This document shows positions 15,943 to 25,683 of a stretch of 64,000 nt of DNA, piece by piece (position 1 is the stretch's first letter; each line of letters begins with the position of its first letter). The stretch is taken from assembly GCF_004917065.1 (NCBI RefSeq), contig NZ_SSYA01000001.1, positions 1,496,161 through 1,560,160 on the forward strand, given 5' to 3'. Source of the DNA: Geomonas ferrireducens (GTDB lineage: Bacteria > Desulfobacterota > Desulfuromonadia > Geobacterales > Geobacteraceae). The translations under genes and the position numbers were made by a program. A model generated the notes under the pieces. The model was not told where the DNA came from. It saw only the letters and a list, made by a program, of their open reading frames with translations, and did no database searches.

Positions 15943-16759
15943 ACTCACGCTTCTCTCGCGCAGCCTAGTGCGCGGCGCCTTCATGGAGCTCTACCTCACG
16001 CCTAAGCCGGGGCTCGTCGACCTGAACGACTCCGGGTCCCACCGTGACCTCTCCGTCCCCCGCATGGAAGCTTCCCTCTCCGTCGTATCCGGGTATCTGC
16101 ACCGGGTGAGCGCTTCGCTCGCCGCAGGGGAAGAACTTGCGCAGCAGGTACGCCTCGGGGTGGAGGCCGAGCGGGCCATGCTGGAGGAAGCCGGCACCAA
16201 CTGTCACCGGGGGTATATCTTCTTGAGCGGCCTGCTGCTCTGCGCAAGCGCACGCATCGGCCGTCGAGACGAGGCGGCGCTCGGCGCGGCGGTGGCGCGG
16301 CTTGCCGGGGAGCTTTTCGATCCGGCGGACGCCTCGGGGAGTAACGGCAGCCGGGCGCGCGACGCATACCGGGCAGAGGGGATCCGAGGGGAGGCGCTGC
16401 GCGGGTTCCCGGCGCTCTTTGGCGAGGCGCTACCCGCCTTCAGGCGCGAGATGGCGGCGGGCGGCAACCGGGGGAGTGCGACCTTCGCCATGCTGGGGCG
16501 GCTCATGGTGAGCGTCGAAGACACCACCGCCCTGCACCGCTGCGGGTGGGAAGGGCTGGAAACGGTGCGCAAGGACGGAGCGACCCTGGAGAGTTTGGTG
16601 GCGCAACGCGCCGACTTCATGGCCTTTCTCGCCGAAAGGAACGCCCACTACGTGAGCCGCAATCTCACCATGGGGGGGGTGGCCGACATGCTGGCCCTCT
16701 CCTTCGCCTGGCTGAGTCACACCGGGGAGCTTGAGGGGACGCATCGCCTCGCGGTTTGA
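15932..16759 (+). CDS. citG: Triphosphoribosyl-dephospho-CoA synthase
   Basis: 275 residues from the ATG at 15932; a longer upstream frame runs through citX and is a shadow. Makes the prosthetic-group precursor from dephospho-CoA and ATP. Motifs: ELYLTPKPGLVDLNDSGSHRDL near the N-terminus and NCHRGYIFLSGLL, with GGNRGSATFAMLGRLM further on, as in the family. Last gene of the operon. No citrate transporter or oxaloacetate decarboxylase follows within the window. Confidence 0.92.
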   Translation: MRSELTLLSRSLVRGAFMELYLTPKPGLVDLNDSGSHRDLSVPRMEASLSVVSGYLHRVSASLAAGEELAQQVRLGVEAERAMLEEAGTNCHRGYIFLSGLLLCASARIGRRDEAALGAAVARLAGELFDPADASGSNGSRARDAYRAEGIRGEALRGFPALFGEALPAFRREMAAGGNRGSATFAMLGRLMVSVEDTTALHRCGWEGLETVRKDGATLESLVAQRADFMAFLAERNAHYVSRNLTMGGVADMLALSFAWLSHTGELEGTHRLAV

Positions 16760-16791
16760 CAATGCATCGTTGGTAATCTTTAATATCGCGT

Positions 16792-17904
16792 ATGGTCAAA
16801 TCCCCGCGCCATATCGCGACGGCTCTTCTTCTCACCCTCGCCACGGCTACCCTGCCGGGGCCGGCCTCGGCGCTCTCCGATGCCGCCGTGGCCGCTTCCT
16901 ACCCCTCCCGATTCACCCAACTTGCCGAGCTTCCCTCTTCCCCCGCGACAGCGTCTTCGGCCGGCTCCGTGTCTTTACTGAAAGGGGCCGGACTTCCAAG
17001 CTTCCTTGCGGCGGCAGAAGGCGCGCTTTTGCGACCTGACGGCGCCGCCGCGGCTGCACCAGGACGCGCGCCGGAGACCGGCAGTCAGGTGATCAGTGCG
17101 AATTTCCCGGCGCCGGTCTGGCGCTGGCGAAGGGCCGGGGTTGTCGACTATCTCGGCGTAGCGCTTCTCGCCGGAGGTACGATTTACGTGGAGACGGCGC
17201 ACGGTGATCCGGAGCCACGGTGGAGGGGGAGAAACGGCTTCGACGAAACGGTGCGTGACGCGCTCCGGCTCGACGCGAAGGGGGCGAGGGAGGCGGCGCA
17301 CGACGTCGGCGACGCCCTCATGGGCTTTCTGATCGCCGCACCCGTCGTTGACACATTCGCTACCCTCGGTATCCGCGACCGCGCCTGGGACACCCTCTGG
17401 CAGACCAAAATGGTGAACCTGGAATCCTTCGTATTCACCTCCTTCGTCTCGAGCCTGTTGCAGAACCTGGTGGCCCGGGAAAAGCCGTTCGTACGCAACT
17501 GCGGGGACGGTGCCTGCGAGGGTGGGGCACCCTACCGGAGCATGCCGAGCGGTCACGTCGCCTTCGCCTTCACCGGCGCCGGGCTTGTCTGCAACCACCA
17601 CGCCTACCACTCCCTCTACCGCGATCCCGACCTGGACCGTGACGCCTGCTACACCGGCATGGGGCTTGCCGTCGCCGACGGCGTCGCCCGCATCATGGCT
17701 GACCACCACTACGCCACCGATGTTCTCGCCGGAGCCGCCATCGGGCTCTTCTCCGGCTACCTCCTCCCGAGACTCCTGCACTACGACCAACTGCGCCCTC
17801 CGACCGCAAAGACTGCCGGCGTCACCGCGCTGCTCAAAAACCTTTCGCTGCGCCCGCAGGTCACCGGCTCCGGTGCCGGCTTGAGCTGCGAGCTGAGGTT
17901 TTAG
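16792..17904 (+). CDS. PAP2-family phosphatase with signal peptide
   Basis: 370 residues. An N-terminal signal peptide (IATALLLTLATATLPGPASA) and a roughly 100-residue Ala-rich leader precede a type 2 phosphatidic acid phosphatase domain with the three motifs: REKPF(VRN), SMPSGHVAFAF and MADHHYATDVLAG. The conserved Lys, the PSGH histidine and the final histidine are present. It likely dephosphorylates a lipid phosphate on the periplasmic face. It has only a few weak membrane segments, so it may be periplasmic or outer-membrane associated. It is followed two bases later by a methyltransferase gene. Confidence 0.86.
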   Translation: MVKSPRHIATALLLTLATATLPGPASALSDAAVAASYPSRFTQLAELPSSPATASSAGSVSLLKGAGLPSFLAAAEGALLRPDGAAAAAPGRAPETGSQVISANFPAPVWRWRRAGVVDYLGVALLAGGTIYVETAHGDPEPRWRGRNGFDETVRDALRLDAKGAREAAHDVGDALMGFLIAAPVVDTFATLGIRDRAWDTLWQTKMVNLESFVFTSFVSSLLQNLVAREKPFVRNCGDGACEGGAPYRSMPSGHVAFAFTGAGLVCNHHAYHSLYRDPDLDRDACYTGMGLAVADGVARIMADHHYATDVLAGAAIGLFSGYLLPRLLHYDQLRPPTAKTAGVTALLKNLSLRPQVTGSGAGLSCELRF

Positions 17905-17906
17905 CC

Positions 17907-18647
17907 GTGGCTCCCGGAAACGAGGCGGCACTTAGTCGAAAGGGGCCGTGGGAGGTGGCGCGGGCGCGCGCCGTGGCGATGCTGCTCGGGGAAAATCTGC
18001 GCGACGGCATGAGCGTTCTCGACGTCGACTGCGGGGACGGGTACCTCAGCAGGTCTCTCTGTGCGACCTCGCCCGGCATCCGCGTCACGGCCGTGGTCGC
18101 CGATCTGGCCGAAGCGACGGTCGCGCGGCTGGTACCGGCTCAGGGGGTGATCTACGTGCCGGACCTTCCCGCCGCGGGGAGGCGTTTCGAGCTCACCCTG
18201 CTGGTGGACGTGCTGGAGCGCATCGAAGAGGACCGGCGGTTTCTCAAGCGGTTGGTATGGCAGCACGTTGCGGCCGGAGGGCACGTCCTCATCACGGTGC
18301 CTGCCTTCCCCTCGCTCTTCAGCGGAAGGGATTGGTTCCTCGGTCGCTACCGGCGCTATCGCCTTAAGGAGCTGAGGGAGGTCGCCGCCGTGTCCGGTCT
18401 TGCCGTCCTCTCCTCGGGCTACCTCTTCGGCTCCCTTCTCATCCCGAAGTTCCTGATCGATAGGTGCACCAAGTGGGAGGGGACGCGGGACCAGGGTGCC
18501 TCCTCCCTCGGCGGACTCGCGAGCAGGCTCGTTGCGAGGCTTTTGCAACTGGAGAACGCCATGATGATCGTTCTTGCCCGCACCGGCCTCGTCCTGCCCG
18601 GGGTGAGCGCCTGGGTCCTCTGCCGCAGCCGTGTCCCATCCAATTGA
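17907..18647 (+). CDS. Class I SAM-dependent methyltransferase
   Basis: 246 residues, GTG start two bases after the PAP2 gene stop. The SAM-binding region is SVLDVDCGDGYLSRSL (motif I) with a strand LTLLVDVLERIEEDRRFLKRL and VAAGGHVLITVPAFPSLF, the pattern of UbiE/COQ5-like or WcbD-type methyltransferases. The C-terminal 90 residues carry two hydrophobic helices (YLFGSLLIPKFL and MMIVLARTGLVLPGVSAWVL), as in methyltransferases of polyisoprenoid or O-antigen loci. The acceptor is unknown; coupling to the lipid phosphatase suggests a lipid-linked substrate. Confidence 0.82.
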   Translation: MAPGNEAALSRKGPWEVARARAVAMLLGENLRDGMSVLDVDCGDGYLSRSLCATSPGIRVTAVVADLAEATVARLVPAQGVIYVPDLPAAGRRFELTLLVDVLERIEEDRRFLKRLVWQHVAAGGHVLITVPAFPSLFSGRDWFLGRYRRYRLKELREVAAVSGLAVLSSGYLFGSLLIPKFLIDRCTKWEGTRDQGASSLGGLASRLVARLLQLENAMMIVLARTGLVLPGVSAWVLCRSRVPSN

Positions 18648-18661
18648 CACATTGTTTTAAT

Positions 18662-18691
18662 TTGACACGCCCATGCCCGATAACGTATACA
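18662..18691 (+). promoter_or_regulatory. Sigma-70 promoter for the DUF815 ATPase gene
   Basis: TTGACA (18662-18667), 18-base spacer, TATACA (18686-18691). A second TTGACA lies at 18644. Start of transcription near 18698 rules out the longer reading frame beginning at 18673 and supports the ATG at 18787. Confidence 0.65.
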
Positions 18692-18786
18692 GAATGGACA
18701 AAATTACCGGGGGTTACCGGGACGCGGTTGTTTCATGTCAGCAAACAGCCGGTCCGGGACCCACCGCACGGGGGACGGAAACGTAC

Positions 18787-19680
18787 ATGCTGAATCTGAA
18801 ACCGGAAGTCGTGGCCCAGCTCGAACGTGTGCTGAGCTCTGTAGAAATGTTACTCCCCAAGGCCGTGAAGGCGGTCAAGTGGGAAACCTGCCACGCCGCT
18901 AACTGGCGCCGTCACTCCTTTTCGGGTTACCTCGAGGCGGTGAAGGTCACCGACCAGACGAAGCTCGATGATCTTCTCGGGTGCGAGAAGCAGAAGGAGA
19001 TCATGGTCAGCAACACGCGCCAGTTCGTGAAGGGGCTCCCGGCCAACAACGCGCTCCTTTGGGGCTCGCGCGGCACCGGCAAGTCCTCCATGGTCAAGGC
19101 GCTTTTGAACGAATTCGCCGGCGATGGGCTGCGCGTGATCCAGGTGGAGAAGGAGGACCTCATCTACCTCTCCGAGATCTTCAGCGCCGTCGAGGACCAG
19201 CCCTACCGCTTCATCCTTTTGTGCGACGACCTCACCTTCGAGATCGGCGAACTCTCCTACAAGATGCTGAAAAGCGCCCTGGACGGCTCGGTTTACTGCG
19301 CCCCGGAAAACGTCCTCATCTACGTCACCTCGAACCGGCGCCACCTGCTCCCCCAATACAACACCGACCTGCTGGGGGGCAAATACGTGAACGGCGAGCT
19401 TCAGGAGAGCGAGGCGATGGAGGAGAAGGTCTCCCTCTCGGACCGCTTCGGCCTCTGGGTCGCCTTCCACGTCTTCACCCAGGACCGCTACCTCGACGCG
19501 GTGCGCCAGTGCGTCGAGCGCGAGGCTAAAAACCGCAGGGTCACCATCGAATGGAGCAAGGAACTGGAGTTGGAGGCGATCCAGTGGTCGCACGACAAGA
19601 CCAAGCGCTGCGGCCGCACCGCGCTGCAGTTCTCCAAGAACTATGTCGGACGCTACCTGCTCGACCAGCCCGGCGCCTGA
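18787..19680 (+). CDS. DUF815-family AAA+ ATPase
   Basis: 297 residues from the ATG at 18787 (MLNLKPEVVAQL). Walker A is WGSRGTGKSSMVKALL, Walker B FILLCDDLTFE, and the arginine region is VSLSDRFGLWVAFHVF, typical of DUF815 proteins, which resemble AAA+ loaders. Conserved in many proteobacteria, function undefined. Stand-alone gene with its own promoter and a strong terminator. Confidence 0.85.
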   Translation: MLNLKPEVVAQLERVLSSVEMLLPKAVKAVKWETCHAANWRRHSFSGYLEAVKVTDQTKLDDLLGCEKQKEIMVSNTRQFVKGLPANNALLWGSRGTGKSSMVKALLNEFAGDGLRVIQVEKEDLIYLSEIFSAVEDQPYRFILLCDDLTFEIGELSYKMLKSALDGSVYCAPENVLIYVTSNRRHLLPQYNTDLLGGKYVNGELQESEAMEEKVSLSDRFGLWVAFHVFTQDRYLDAVRQCVEREAKNRRVTIEWSKELELEAIQWSHDKTKRCGRTALQFSKNYVGRYLLDQPGA

Positions 19681-19702
19681 TCCCTCCCGGAATAAAAACG
19701 TT

Positions 19703-19743
19703 AAAACCGGCGCGCTCACCTGCGGAGCGCGCCGGTTTTTTTG
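19703..19743 (+). terminator. Rho-independent terminator after the DUF815 gene
   Basis: AACCGGCGCGCTC and its complement form a 13-bp stem with a 7-base loop, followed by seven T. Confidence 0.9.
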
Positions 19744-19878
19744 TTTGGCTTCCAAAAGTCCCTGTTCCCCTTTCGAAAATTCCATTTCGGTCCTCGCCCC
19801 TAACATTTTTCATGTGGAGGGCGCGGCGCTTTTCTAAGCTGTTACAATGTTTCCGTCGAAGATCCGATATGGGCTACT

Positions 19879-19899
19879 TAACCTATGCTTATAAGGTTA
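19879..19899 (+). promoter_or_regulatory. Candidate operator upstream of the RND efflux operon
   Basis: Inverted repeat TAACCT (19879-19884), 9 bases, AGGTTA (19894-19899), ending five bases before the -35 of the efflux promoter. A repressor or activator site is likely by position. No regulator gene is adjacent. Confidence 0.45.
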
Positions 19900-19904
19900 T
19901 TACC

Positions 19905-19933
19905 TTGACAATTGGCCTCGGAGTATATATATA
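19905..19933 (+). promoter_or_regulatory. Sigma-70 promoter of the RND efflux operon
   Basis: TTGACA (19905-19910), 17 bases, TATATA (19928-19933), in an AT-rich island 58 bases before the GTG start of the TolC-like gene. Confidence 0.7.
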
Positions 19934-19991
19934 AGAATTCGCATATATCTTAACTCGAAATTGCAACTGTGCCCGCAAGGAGGTTCCCCGG

Positions 19992-21335
19992 GTGAATAGA
20001 AGGTTTGCACCACTGCTTGCACTGCTCTTTTCCGTCCTGACGACGCCCGCCTTTGGTGAGGTGGTGACGCTGCAGCAGGCGGTAAAGCGCGCCCTGGAAA
20101 GCAACCATCTGCTCAAGGCCGCCTCGCTGGAGAAGGGGGCCGCGGAAGAGGGCGTTGCGGCGAGCCGTAGCCGTTACCTCCCTCGCGTGTCGCTGGAAAG
20201 TGGCGCGGTCCTCTCCAATACCCCGAGCACCGTCTTCATGATGAAGCTGGACGAAGCCCGCATCAGCCCCACCAAGGACTTCGCCGCCAATCCCCTGAAC
20301 AACCCCTCGCCGCGCGGCGACTTCAAAACCGCGGTGACGCTGGAGCAGCCGCTGCTCGATTTCGGCATCTCGAACGGCGTCGCCATGGCCGGGAAAGAGG
20401 CCGAGGCGGCGGCGCTGTCCGAAGAGGCACGGCGCGAGGAAATCGCCTTCCGCGTCTACATGGCCTACCTGGAGGTGCGCAAGGCCCAGGCCTACCGCGA
20501 GGTTGCGGAGCAATCCGTAATCAACGCGCGCGAACACGACCGTCTGGCGGCCTTGCGCGAGAAGGACGGCATCGGCCTCAAATCGGAGCGGCTGCGCACG
20601 GCAACAGCCGTGGCCGAGGCGGAGCAGCGCGTGGTGGCGGCGAATAACACCCTGCTCATAGCGCGCATGCGGCTGAACCTCGTCGTTGGTGGCTCGCAGG
20701 GGGGGGCGCTGGACATCGGCGACATGCCGCGCCTTGAGGAGCCAGCTCCGGAAACGGAGCAGTTGATCGTCCTCGCGCAAAAGAGCCGTCCCGACCTGAA
20801 GGCCTCCGAGAACGCGGTCGAGCGGGGCGAGCTCGCGGTGAAACAGGCGAAAAACGCCTATCTCCCAACCCTCTACGCCCGCGGCAGCTACCAGTTGAAC
20901 GACCGCGACATGCCGCTTGGCACCGACAAGGATTCGTGGAACGTCGGCGTCAACCTGCGCTGGGAGCTCTTCGACGGCATGCGCCGCTCGCATGAGAAGG
21001 CGCAGGCGGAACTCACCAAGAGAAGCGCCGCCGAGGTGCTGGAGAACGAGCGGCGCGAAGTCGCGCTTCAGGTGACCGAGAGCGTGCTGCACCGCCAGGA
21101 GGCGATGCTCAAGCTTGAGAGCGCCCGTTCCGCGGTGCGGGACGCCGAGGAGAGTCGCCGCCTGGTGACGCTGCGCTTCGGTAACGGCCTTTCCCCGCTC
21201 GTCGAGGTCATGGACGCTGAGACCGCCCTGGACCGCGCCCGGGCGAACCTTGTGGAAGTTGAAAACGCCAGTTACGCTGCGACGGCAGAGGTATATTTCC
21301 GTACCGGCGTCTTAATACAGGAGGTCATGCGATGA
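19992..21335 (+). CDS. TolC-family outer membrane efflux protein
   Basis: 447 residues. Outer-membrane channel of a tripartite pump. GTG start with AAGGAGG upstream; signal peptide RFAPLLALLFSVLTTPAFG. Two related halves of long amphipathic helices with short beta strands follow, each with the OEP pattern (for example AVKRALESNHLLKAASLEKGA and ALVEVENASYAA near the end). First gene of the operon; its stop overlaps the adaptor start (ATGA). Confidence 0.9.
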   Translation: MNRRFAPLLALLFSVLTTPAFGEVVTLQQAVKRALESNHLLKAASLEKGAAEEGVAASRSRYLPRVSLESGAVLSNTPSTVFMMKLDEARISPTKDFAANPLNNPSPRGDFKTAVTLEQPLLDFGISNGVAMAGKEAEAAALSEEARREEIAFRVYMAYLEVRKAQAYREVAEQSVINAREHDRLAALREKDGIGLKSERLRTATAVAEAEQRVVAANNTLLIARMRLNLVVGGSQGGALDIGDMPRLEEPAPETEQLIVLAQKSRPDLKASENAVERGELAVKQAKNAYLPTLYARGSYQLNDRDMPLGTDKDSWNVGVNLRWELFDGMRRSHEKAQAELTKRSAAEVLENERREVALQVTESVLHRQEAMLKLESARSAVRDAEESRRLVTLRFGNGLSPLVEVMDAETALDRARANLVEVENASYAATAEVYFRTGVLIQEVMR

Positions 21336-22429
21336 AAGGCTACCGGGCAGCCCTTTTTGCCCTTGTCATAGCAACAGGTTTCGGTTGCGGCGCTAAGAAG
21401 GAGCAAAGCGCCGCCCCTGCGGCACCCCCCGTGGTGCAGGGAGCCACCGTGGTTACCGTGGCGGCCGAGGATCTGGCCGATGTCCAGGAGGCGGTCGGCA
21501 CGGTGAAGGCACGCAACACCGCGCCCATCGCCGCGCGTATCGCCGGGAGCGTGAGCCGGGTGTACGTGAGGGAAGGGGAGCGGGTCGGTCGCGGCAAGCT
21601 TTTGGCCGCCATCGATGCGGTCGAGAGCGGAGCGGCGGCAGCAGGAGCCGTCTCGGGCGTCGAGGAGGCGGCACGCGCCCTCTCGGAGGCGCAGGCCCAG
21701 AAGAGGCTCGCCGATGTCACCTTTGAGCGCTACTCCCGCCTCGTCGCCGAGCAGGCGGTGACGCGCCAGGAGTTCGACACGAAAAAGACCGAGCAGGAGG
21801 TCGCCGCCCAGGGGGTGGCGCGGGCCGAGGCGAGGCTCGCCCAGGCGCGCCAGGGTGCGCGAGCCGCCGGTGCCGTCGCGGGTTACGGCAGGGTCACCTC
21901 TCCAATAGCCGGTGTGGTGGTCGCCAAGCAGGTCGAGGCGGGGCAGACCGTCTTCCCGGGGACGCCGCTTCTGACCGTTGAAGGTGACGACGGGTACCGT
22001 CTCGAGGTCTCCGCCCCGGAGACGCTGCTCGGCAAGGTGAAGGCAGGCGAGGAGCTTGGTATCGCGGTAGAGGGGGCTCCGGCGACCGGGCGCGTCTCCG
22101 AGGTGGTGCCCGTGGTTGATCCCGCGACGCGGACCTTCATCGTCAAGGTCGATCTTCCCTCCCGCGGCCTGCGCTCCGGGAGCTACGGCAAGGCCTTCTT
22201 CAGGACCGGATCCCGGAAGGGGATCGCCGTTCCCGAGGCGGCCGTGGTGCAGCGCTCCTCGCTCACCTCGGTCTGGGTGGTGTCGCCCGATGGGTTTGCC
22301 CGCTTGCGTTTGGTGAAGCCCGGGCGCGCCCAAGGCGGTCGCGTCGAGATCCTTTCCGGCCTCGCCCCCGGTGAGAAAGTGGTCACCGCAGGAATAGAGA
22401 AGATGGTCGACGGCGCTAAGGTGCAGTAG
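21332..22429 (+). CDS. RND efflux periplasmic adaptor (membrane fusion lipoprotein)
   Basis: 365 residues. N-terminal signal ends in TGFGC, a lipobox-like site with Cys19, so it is probably an inner-membrane-anchored lipoprotein. The lipoyl half-motifs (GTVKARNTAPIAARIAGSVSRVYVREGERVGRGKLLA and YGRVTSPIAGVVVAKQVEAGQTV) flank a helical hairpin, then beta-barrel and membrane-proximal domains. Links the TolC-like protein and the RND permease encoded on either side. Confidence 0.9.
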   Translation: MKGYRAALFALVIATGFGCGAKKEQSAAPAAPPVVQGATVVTVAAEDLADVQEAVGTVKARNTAPIAARIAGSVSRVYVREGERVGRGKLLAAIDAVESGAAAAGAVSGVEEAARALSEAQAQKRLADVTFERYSRLVAEQAVTRQEFDTKKTEQEVAAQGVARAEARLAQARQGARAAGAVAGYGRVTSPIAGVVVAKQVEAGQTVFPGTPLLTVEGDDGYRLEVSAPETLLGKVKAGEELGIAVEGAPATGRVSEVVPVVDPATRTFIVKVDLPSRGLRSGSYGKAFFRTGSRKGIAVPEAAVVQRSSLTSVWVVSPDGFARLRLVKPGRAQGGRVEILSGLAPGEKVVTAGIEKMVDGAKVQ

Positions 22430-22464
22430 GTGGAAGTGAAGGTACCGCCATCATCGGAGATAGC

Positions 22465-25400
22465 ATGAACAACCTGGGTTTCGCGGGGAAGATCGCCCGC
22501 GCCTTCATAGATTCCAAGCTGACGCCGCTCATCGTGGCCGCTTCGCTTTTGATCGGGCTCTACTCGGTCTTCGCGACGCCGCGCGAGGAAGAGCCGCAAA
22601 TCGTCGTCCCCATGGTGGACATCTACCTCCCCATGCCCGGCTCTTCTCCCAAGGAGGTCGAGGAGCGGGTGGTCACCACCTTCGAGAAGAAGATCTGGGA
22701 GATCAACGGGGTCGAGTACATCTACTCGGCAAGCCGCCAGGGGATGGGGATCATCACGGTCCGCTTCCTGGTCGGCGAGAGCATGGAAGACTCCCTCGTC
22801 AAGCTCTACAACAAGGTGATGAGCAACCGAAACCTCCTCCCGCCGGGCGCGGGGGAGCCGCTCGTGGTGTCGAAGTCGATCGACGACGTCCCGATCGTTT
22901 CGCTCACCCTCTGGTCGGACCGCTACGACCACCACGCCCTGAGAAAGGTGGCCCGCGAGCTCTGCGACGACCTGCAGAAAGTGGAGAACGTGGCGCATTC
23001 CGAGATCAAGGGGGGACTCTCCCGCGAGCTCAAGGTGCGTCTGGACCCGGTGCGGCTCTCCTCCTACGGGCTCACCCCGCTTGCCGTCGCCTCGGCGCTC
23101 GATAAGGGGAACGTCTCGCAGCGCGCGGGCTCCTTCGCCTCGGGTAATCGCGAGTACAGCCTGGAGGCGGGGGGCTTCATCTCCGACCCCGCCGACGCCG
23201 GAAGGCTCGTCGTCAGCGTGAAGGACGGCCGCCCGGTGTACCTCTCGGATGTTGCCACGATCACCGACGGCGTCCAGGAACCGAAGGACTACGTCTTCTT
23301 CGGGCTCGGCCCAGCGGCGGCGCAGAAGCACCTAAAGGGTGGCGCGGCGGACTACCCGGCGGTCACCGTCTCCATCGCCAAGCGCAAGGGGGCGAACGCT
23401 ACCTGGGTCGCCGAGGACCTCCTGAAGCGGGTCGAGTTCCAGAAGGGAAAACTGATCCCCTCCGAGATGCAGGTGACCGTCACCAGGAACTACGGCGAGA
23501 CCGCCAAAGACAAGAACAACGAGCTACTGTTTCACATGTTCCTGGCCGCCATTTCGGTAACTCTGCTGATCGCGGTCTTCATGGGGTGGCGGGCCGGCGC
23601 CGTGGCGGCGATCGCGATTCCGGTGACCCTCGCGCTCACCATGTTCATCTTCAACCGGATCGGCTACACGCTGAACCGGATCACCCTGTTCGCGCTCATC
23701 TTCTCGATCGGGATCCTGGTCGATGACGCCATCGTGGTGGTGGAGAACATCCACCGCTACTTCACGACGACGAAGTTCAAGCCGCTCGAGGCCGCGGTGC
23801 GGGCGGTGGACGAGATCGGCAACCCGACCATGCTGGCGACTCTCGCCGTCATCGCCTCCATCCTCCCGATGGGGTTCGTAGGCGGCCTCATGGGGCCGTA
23901 CATGCGCCCGATCCCGGTCGGCGCGTCCATGGCCATGGTCTTCTCGCTTCTCATTGCGCTGATCGTCACGCCGTACTTCGCCTACCGCTTCATGAAGGGT
24001 GAGTCGCATTACGGCACCGAGGCACCGCCGGAAGAAAGCTGGATGACGGGCTTTTACCGCCGCATGATGGGGAGGCTTTTGCACGACAAGAAGGTGCGCT
24101 ACGGCTTCCTCTCCACGGTGGTGATCCTTCTCCTCATCTCCTGCTCTCTCATCTACTTCAAGGCGGTGACGGTGAAGATGCTGCCGTTTGACAACAAGAG
24201 CGAGCTGCAGCTCATCATCGACGCCCCGGAGGGGACCACACTCGAGGACAATGCACGCATGGTGGCCGAGCTGGGCGACGCGCTCAGGAAAGTTCCCGAG
24301 GTGACCGACTTCCAGAGCTACGTCGGCACGAGCTCGCCGTTCAACTTCAACGGCCTCGTGCGCCATTATTACCTGCGCCAAGGGCCGAACGTCGCCGAGA
24401 TCCAGGTGAACCTGGAAGGGAAGGAGGCGCGCTCCGCCCAGTCGCACGATATCGCGAAACGGATCCGTCCGACGCTGAAGGCGATCACGGACCGCTACGG
24501 CGCACGCCTCAAGGTGGCCGAGATCCCGCCCGGACCGCCGGTCCTCTCGACGCTCGTTGCCGAGGTGTACGGGCCGGACCAGAAAACCCGCGTCGATATC
24601 GCGCACAAGATCAAGGACATCTTCAAAAGCACCGCCGGGGTCGTCGACGTCGACTGGTACCAGGAGGACGACCAACCGACGCTGCGTTTCGAGGTGGACC
24701 GTGAGAAGGCGGCGCTCTCCGGGGTGGACGCGGCCCAGGTGGTGCAGACCCTGAAACTCGCCGTGGGCGGAACCGACGTGGGGATCATGCACGTGCCGCA
24801 GGAGAAGGAACCGGTGCGCATCAACCTGCGCCTCCCGGTCGGCTCCCGAAGCGACGTCTCCTCGCTCTCCTCCATCTACGTCGCGGGCAACAAGGGGAAC
24901 GTCCCCCTTTCCGAGCTGGTCCGCGTGGTGCGCGGGGTGGAGGAAAAATCGCTCTACCGCAAGAACATGAAGAGCGTGGTGTACGTGATAGGCGACGTGG
25001 CCGGGGTGATCGAGGCCCCGGTGTACGCCATCCTCAAGATGCACAAGGACATCGACAACATAGCGCTCCCCGGCGGGTACCACATCGAGCAGCGCGCCGC
25101 GACCCAGCCCTGGAGCGAGGAGCGCCCCGGCATCAAGTGGGACGGCGAGTGGCACATCACCTACGAGGTCTTCCGCGACCTGGGTGCCGCCTTCGCCGCG
25201 GTCATGGTGCTTATCTACGTGCTGGTGGTGGCCTGGTTCAAGGACTTCACCACGCCGCTTGTGATCATGGCGCCGATCCCGCTAACCCTGATCGGCATCC
25301 TCCCCGGACACGCCATCATGGGGGCTTTCTTCACGGCGACCAGTATGATAGGCTTCATCGCCCTGGCCGGCATCATCGTGCGAAACTCCATCATCCTCAT

Positions 25401-25674
25401 AGATTTTGCCGAGCTGCGGCGCCGCGAGGGGATGGCGCTGGACGAGGCGATTATCGATGCCGGTGCGGTCCGCTTCCGTCCCATGCTGCTCACTGCCGCC
25501 GCGGTCGTGGTCGGGAGCTTCGTCATCCTGTTCGATCCGATATTCCAGGGGCTCGCCCTCGCCATGATGTGCGGCGAGATCGCCTCGACGACGCTTTCCA
25601 GGATCACCATTCCGATCCTTTACTTCATGGTGCAGTCCTGGAAGGAAAAACATCAAAAAAAGCAAACAGCTTAG
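22465..25674 (+). CDS. RND efflux permease
   Basis: 1069 residues, usual RND length, with 12 predicted membrane helices and two large periplasmic loops. Start MNNLGFAGKIARAFIDSKLTPLI is followed by the typical EEEPQIVVPMVDIYLPMPGSSP. The proton-relay helix IGILVDDAIVVVENIHRY carries the paired Asp. The protein clusters by eye with the large AcrB/HAE-like group rather than CzcA; substrate unknown. Proton-driven export across both membranes with the two preceding gene products. Confidence 0.92.
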   Translation: MNNLGFAGKIARAFIDSKLTPLIVAASLLIGLYSVFATPREEEPQIVVPMVDIYLPMPGSSPKEVEERVVTTFEKKIWEINGVEYIYSASRQGMGIITVRFLVGESMEDSLVKLYNKVMSNRNLLPPGAGEPLVVSKSIDDVPIVSLTLWSDRYDHHALRKVARELCDDLQKVENVAHSEIKGGLSRELKVRLDPVRLSSYGLTPLAVASALDKGNVSQRAGSFASGNREYSLEAGGFISDPADAGRLVVSVKDGRPVYLSDVATITDGVQEPKDYVFFGLGPAAAQKHLKGGAADYPAVTVSIAKRKGANATWVAEDLLKRVEFQKGKLIPSEMQVTVTRNYGETAKDKNNELLFHMFLAAISVTLLIAVFMGWRAGAVAAIAIPVTLALTMFIFNRIGYTLNRITLFALIFSIGILVDDAIVVVENIHRYFTTTKFKPLEAAVRAVDEIGNPTMLATLAVIASILPMGFVGGLMGPYMRPIPVGASMAMVFSLLIALIVTPYFAYRFMKGESHYGTEAPPEESWMTGFYRRMMGRLLHDKKVRYGFLSTVVILLLISCSLIYFKAVTVKMLPFDNKSELQLIIDAPEGTTLEDNARMVAELGDALRKVPEVTDFQSYVGTSSPFNFNGLVRHYYLRQGPNVAEIQVNLEGKEARSAQSHDIAKRIRPTLKAITDRYGARLKVAEIPPGPPVLSTLVAEVYGPDQKTRVDIAHKIKDIFKSTAGVVDVDWYQEDDQPTLRFEVDREKAALSGVDAAQVVQTLKLAVGGTDVGIMHVPQEKEPVRINLRLPVGSRSDVSSLSSIYVAGNKGNVPLSELVRVVRGVEEKSLYRKNMKSVVYVIGDVAGVIEAPVYAILKMHKDIDNIALPGGYHIEQRAATQPWSEERPGIKWDGEWHITYEVFRDLGAAFAAVMVLIYVLVVAWFKDFTTPLVIMAPIPLTLIGILPGHAIMGAFFTATSMIGFIALAGIIVRNSIILIDFAELRRREGMALDEAIIDAGAVRFRPMLLTAAAVVVGSFVILFDPIFQGLALAMMCGEIASTTLSRITIPILYFMVQSWKEKHQKKQTA

Positions 25675-25683
25675 GAGGTTGTA

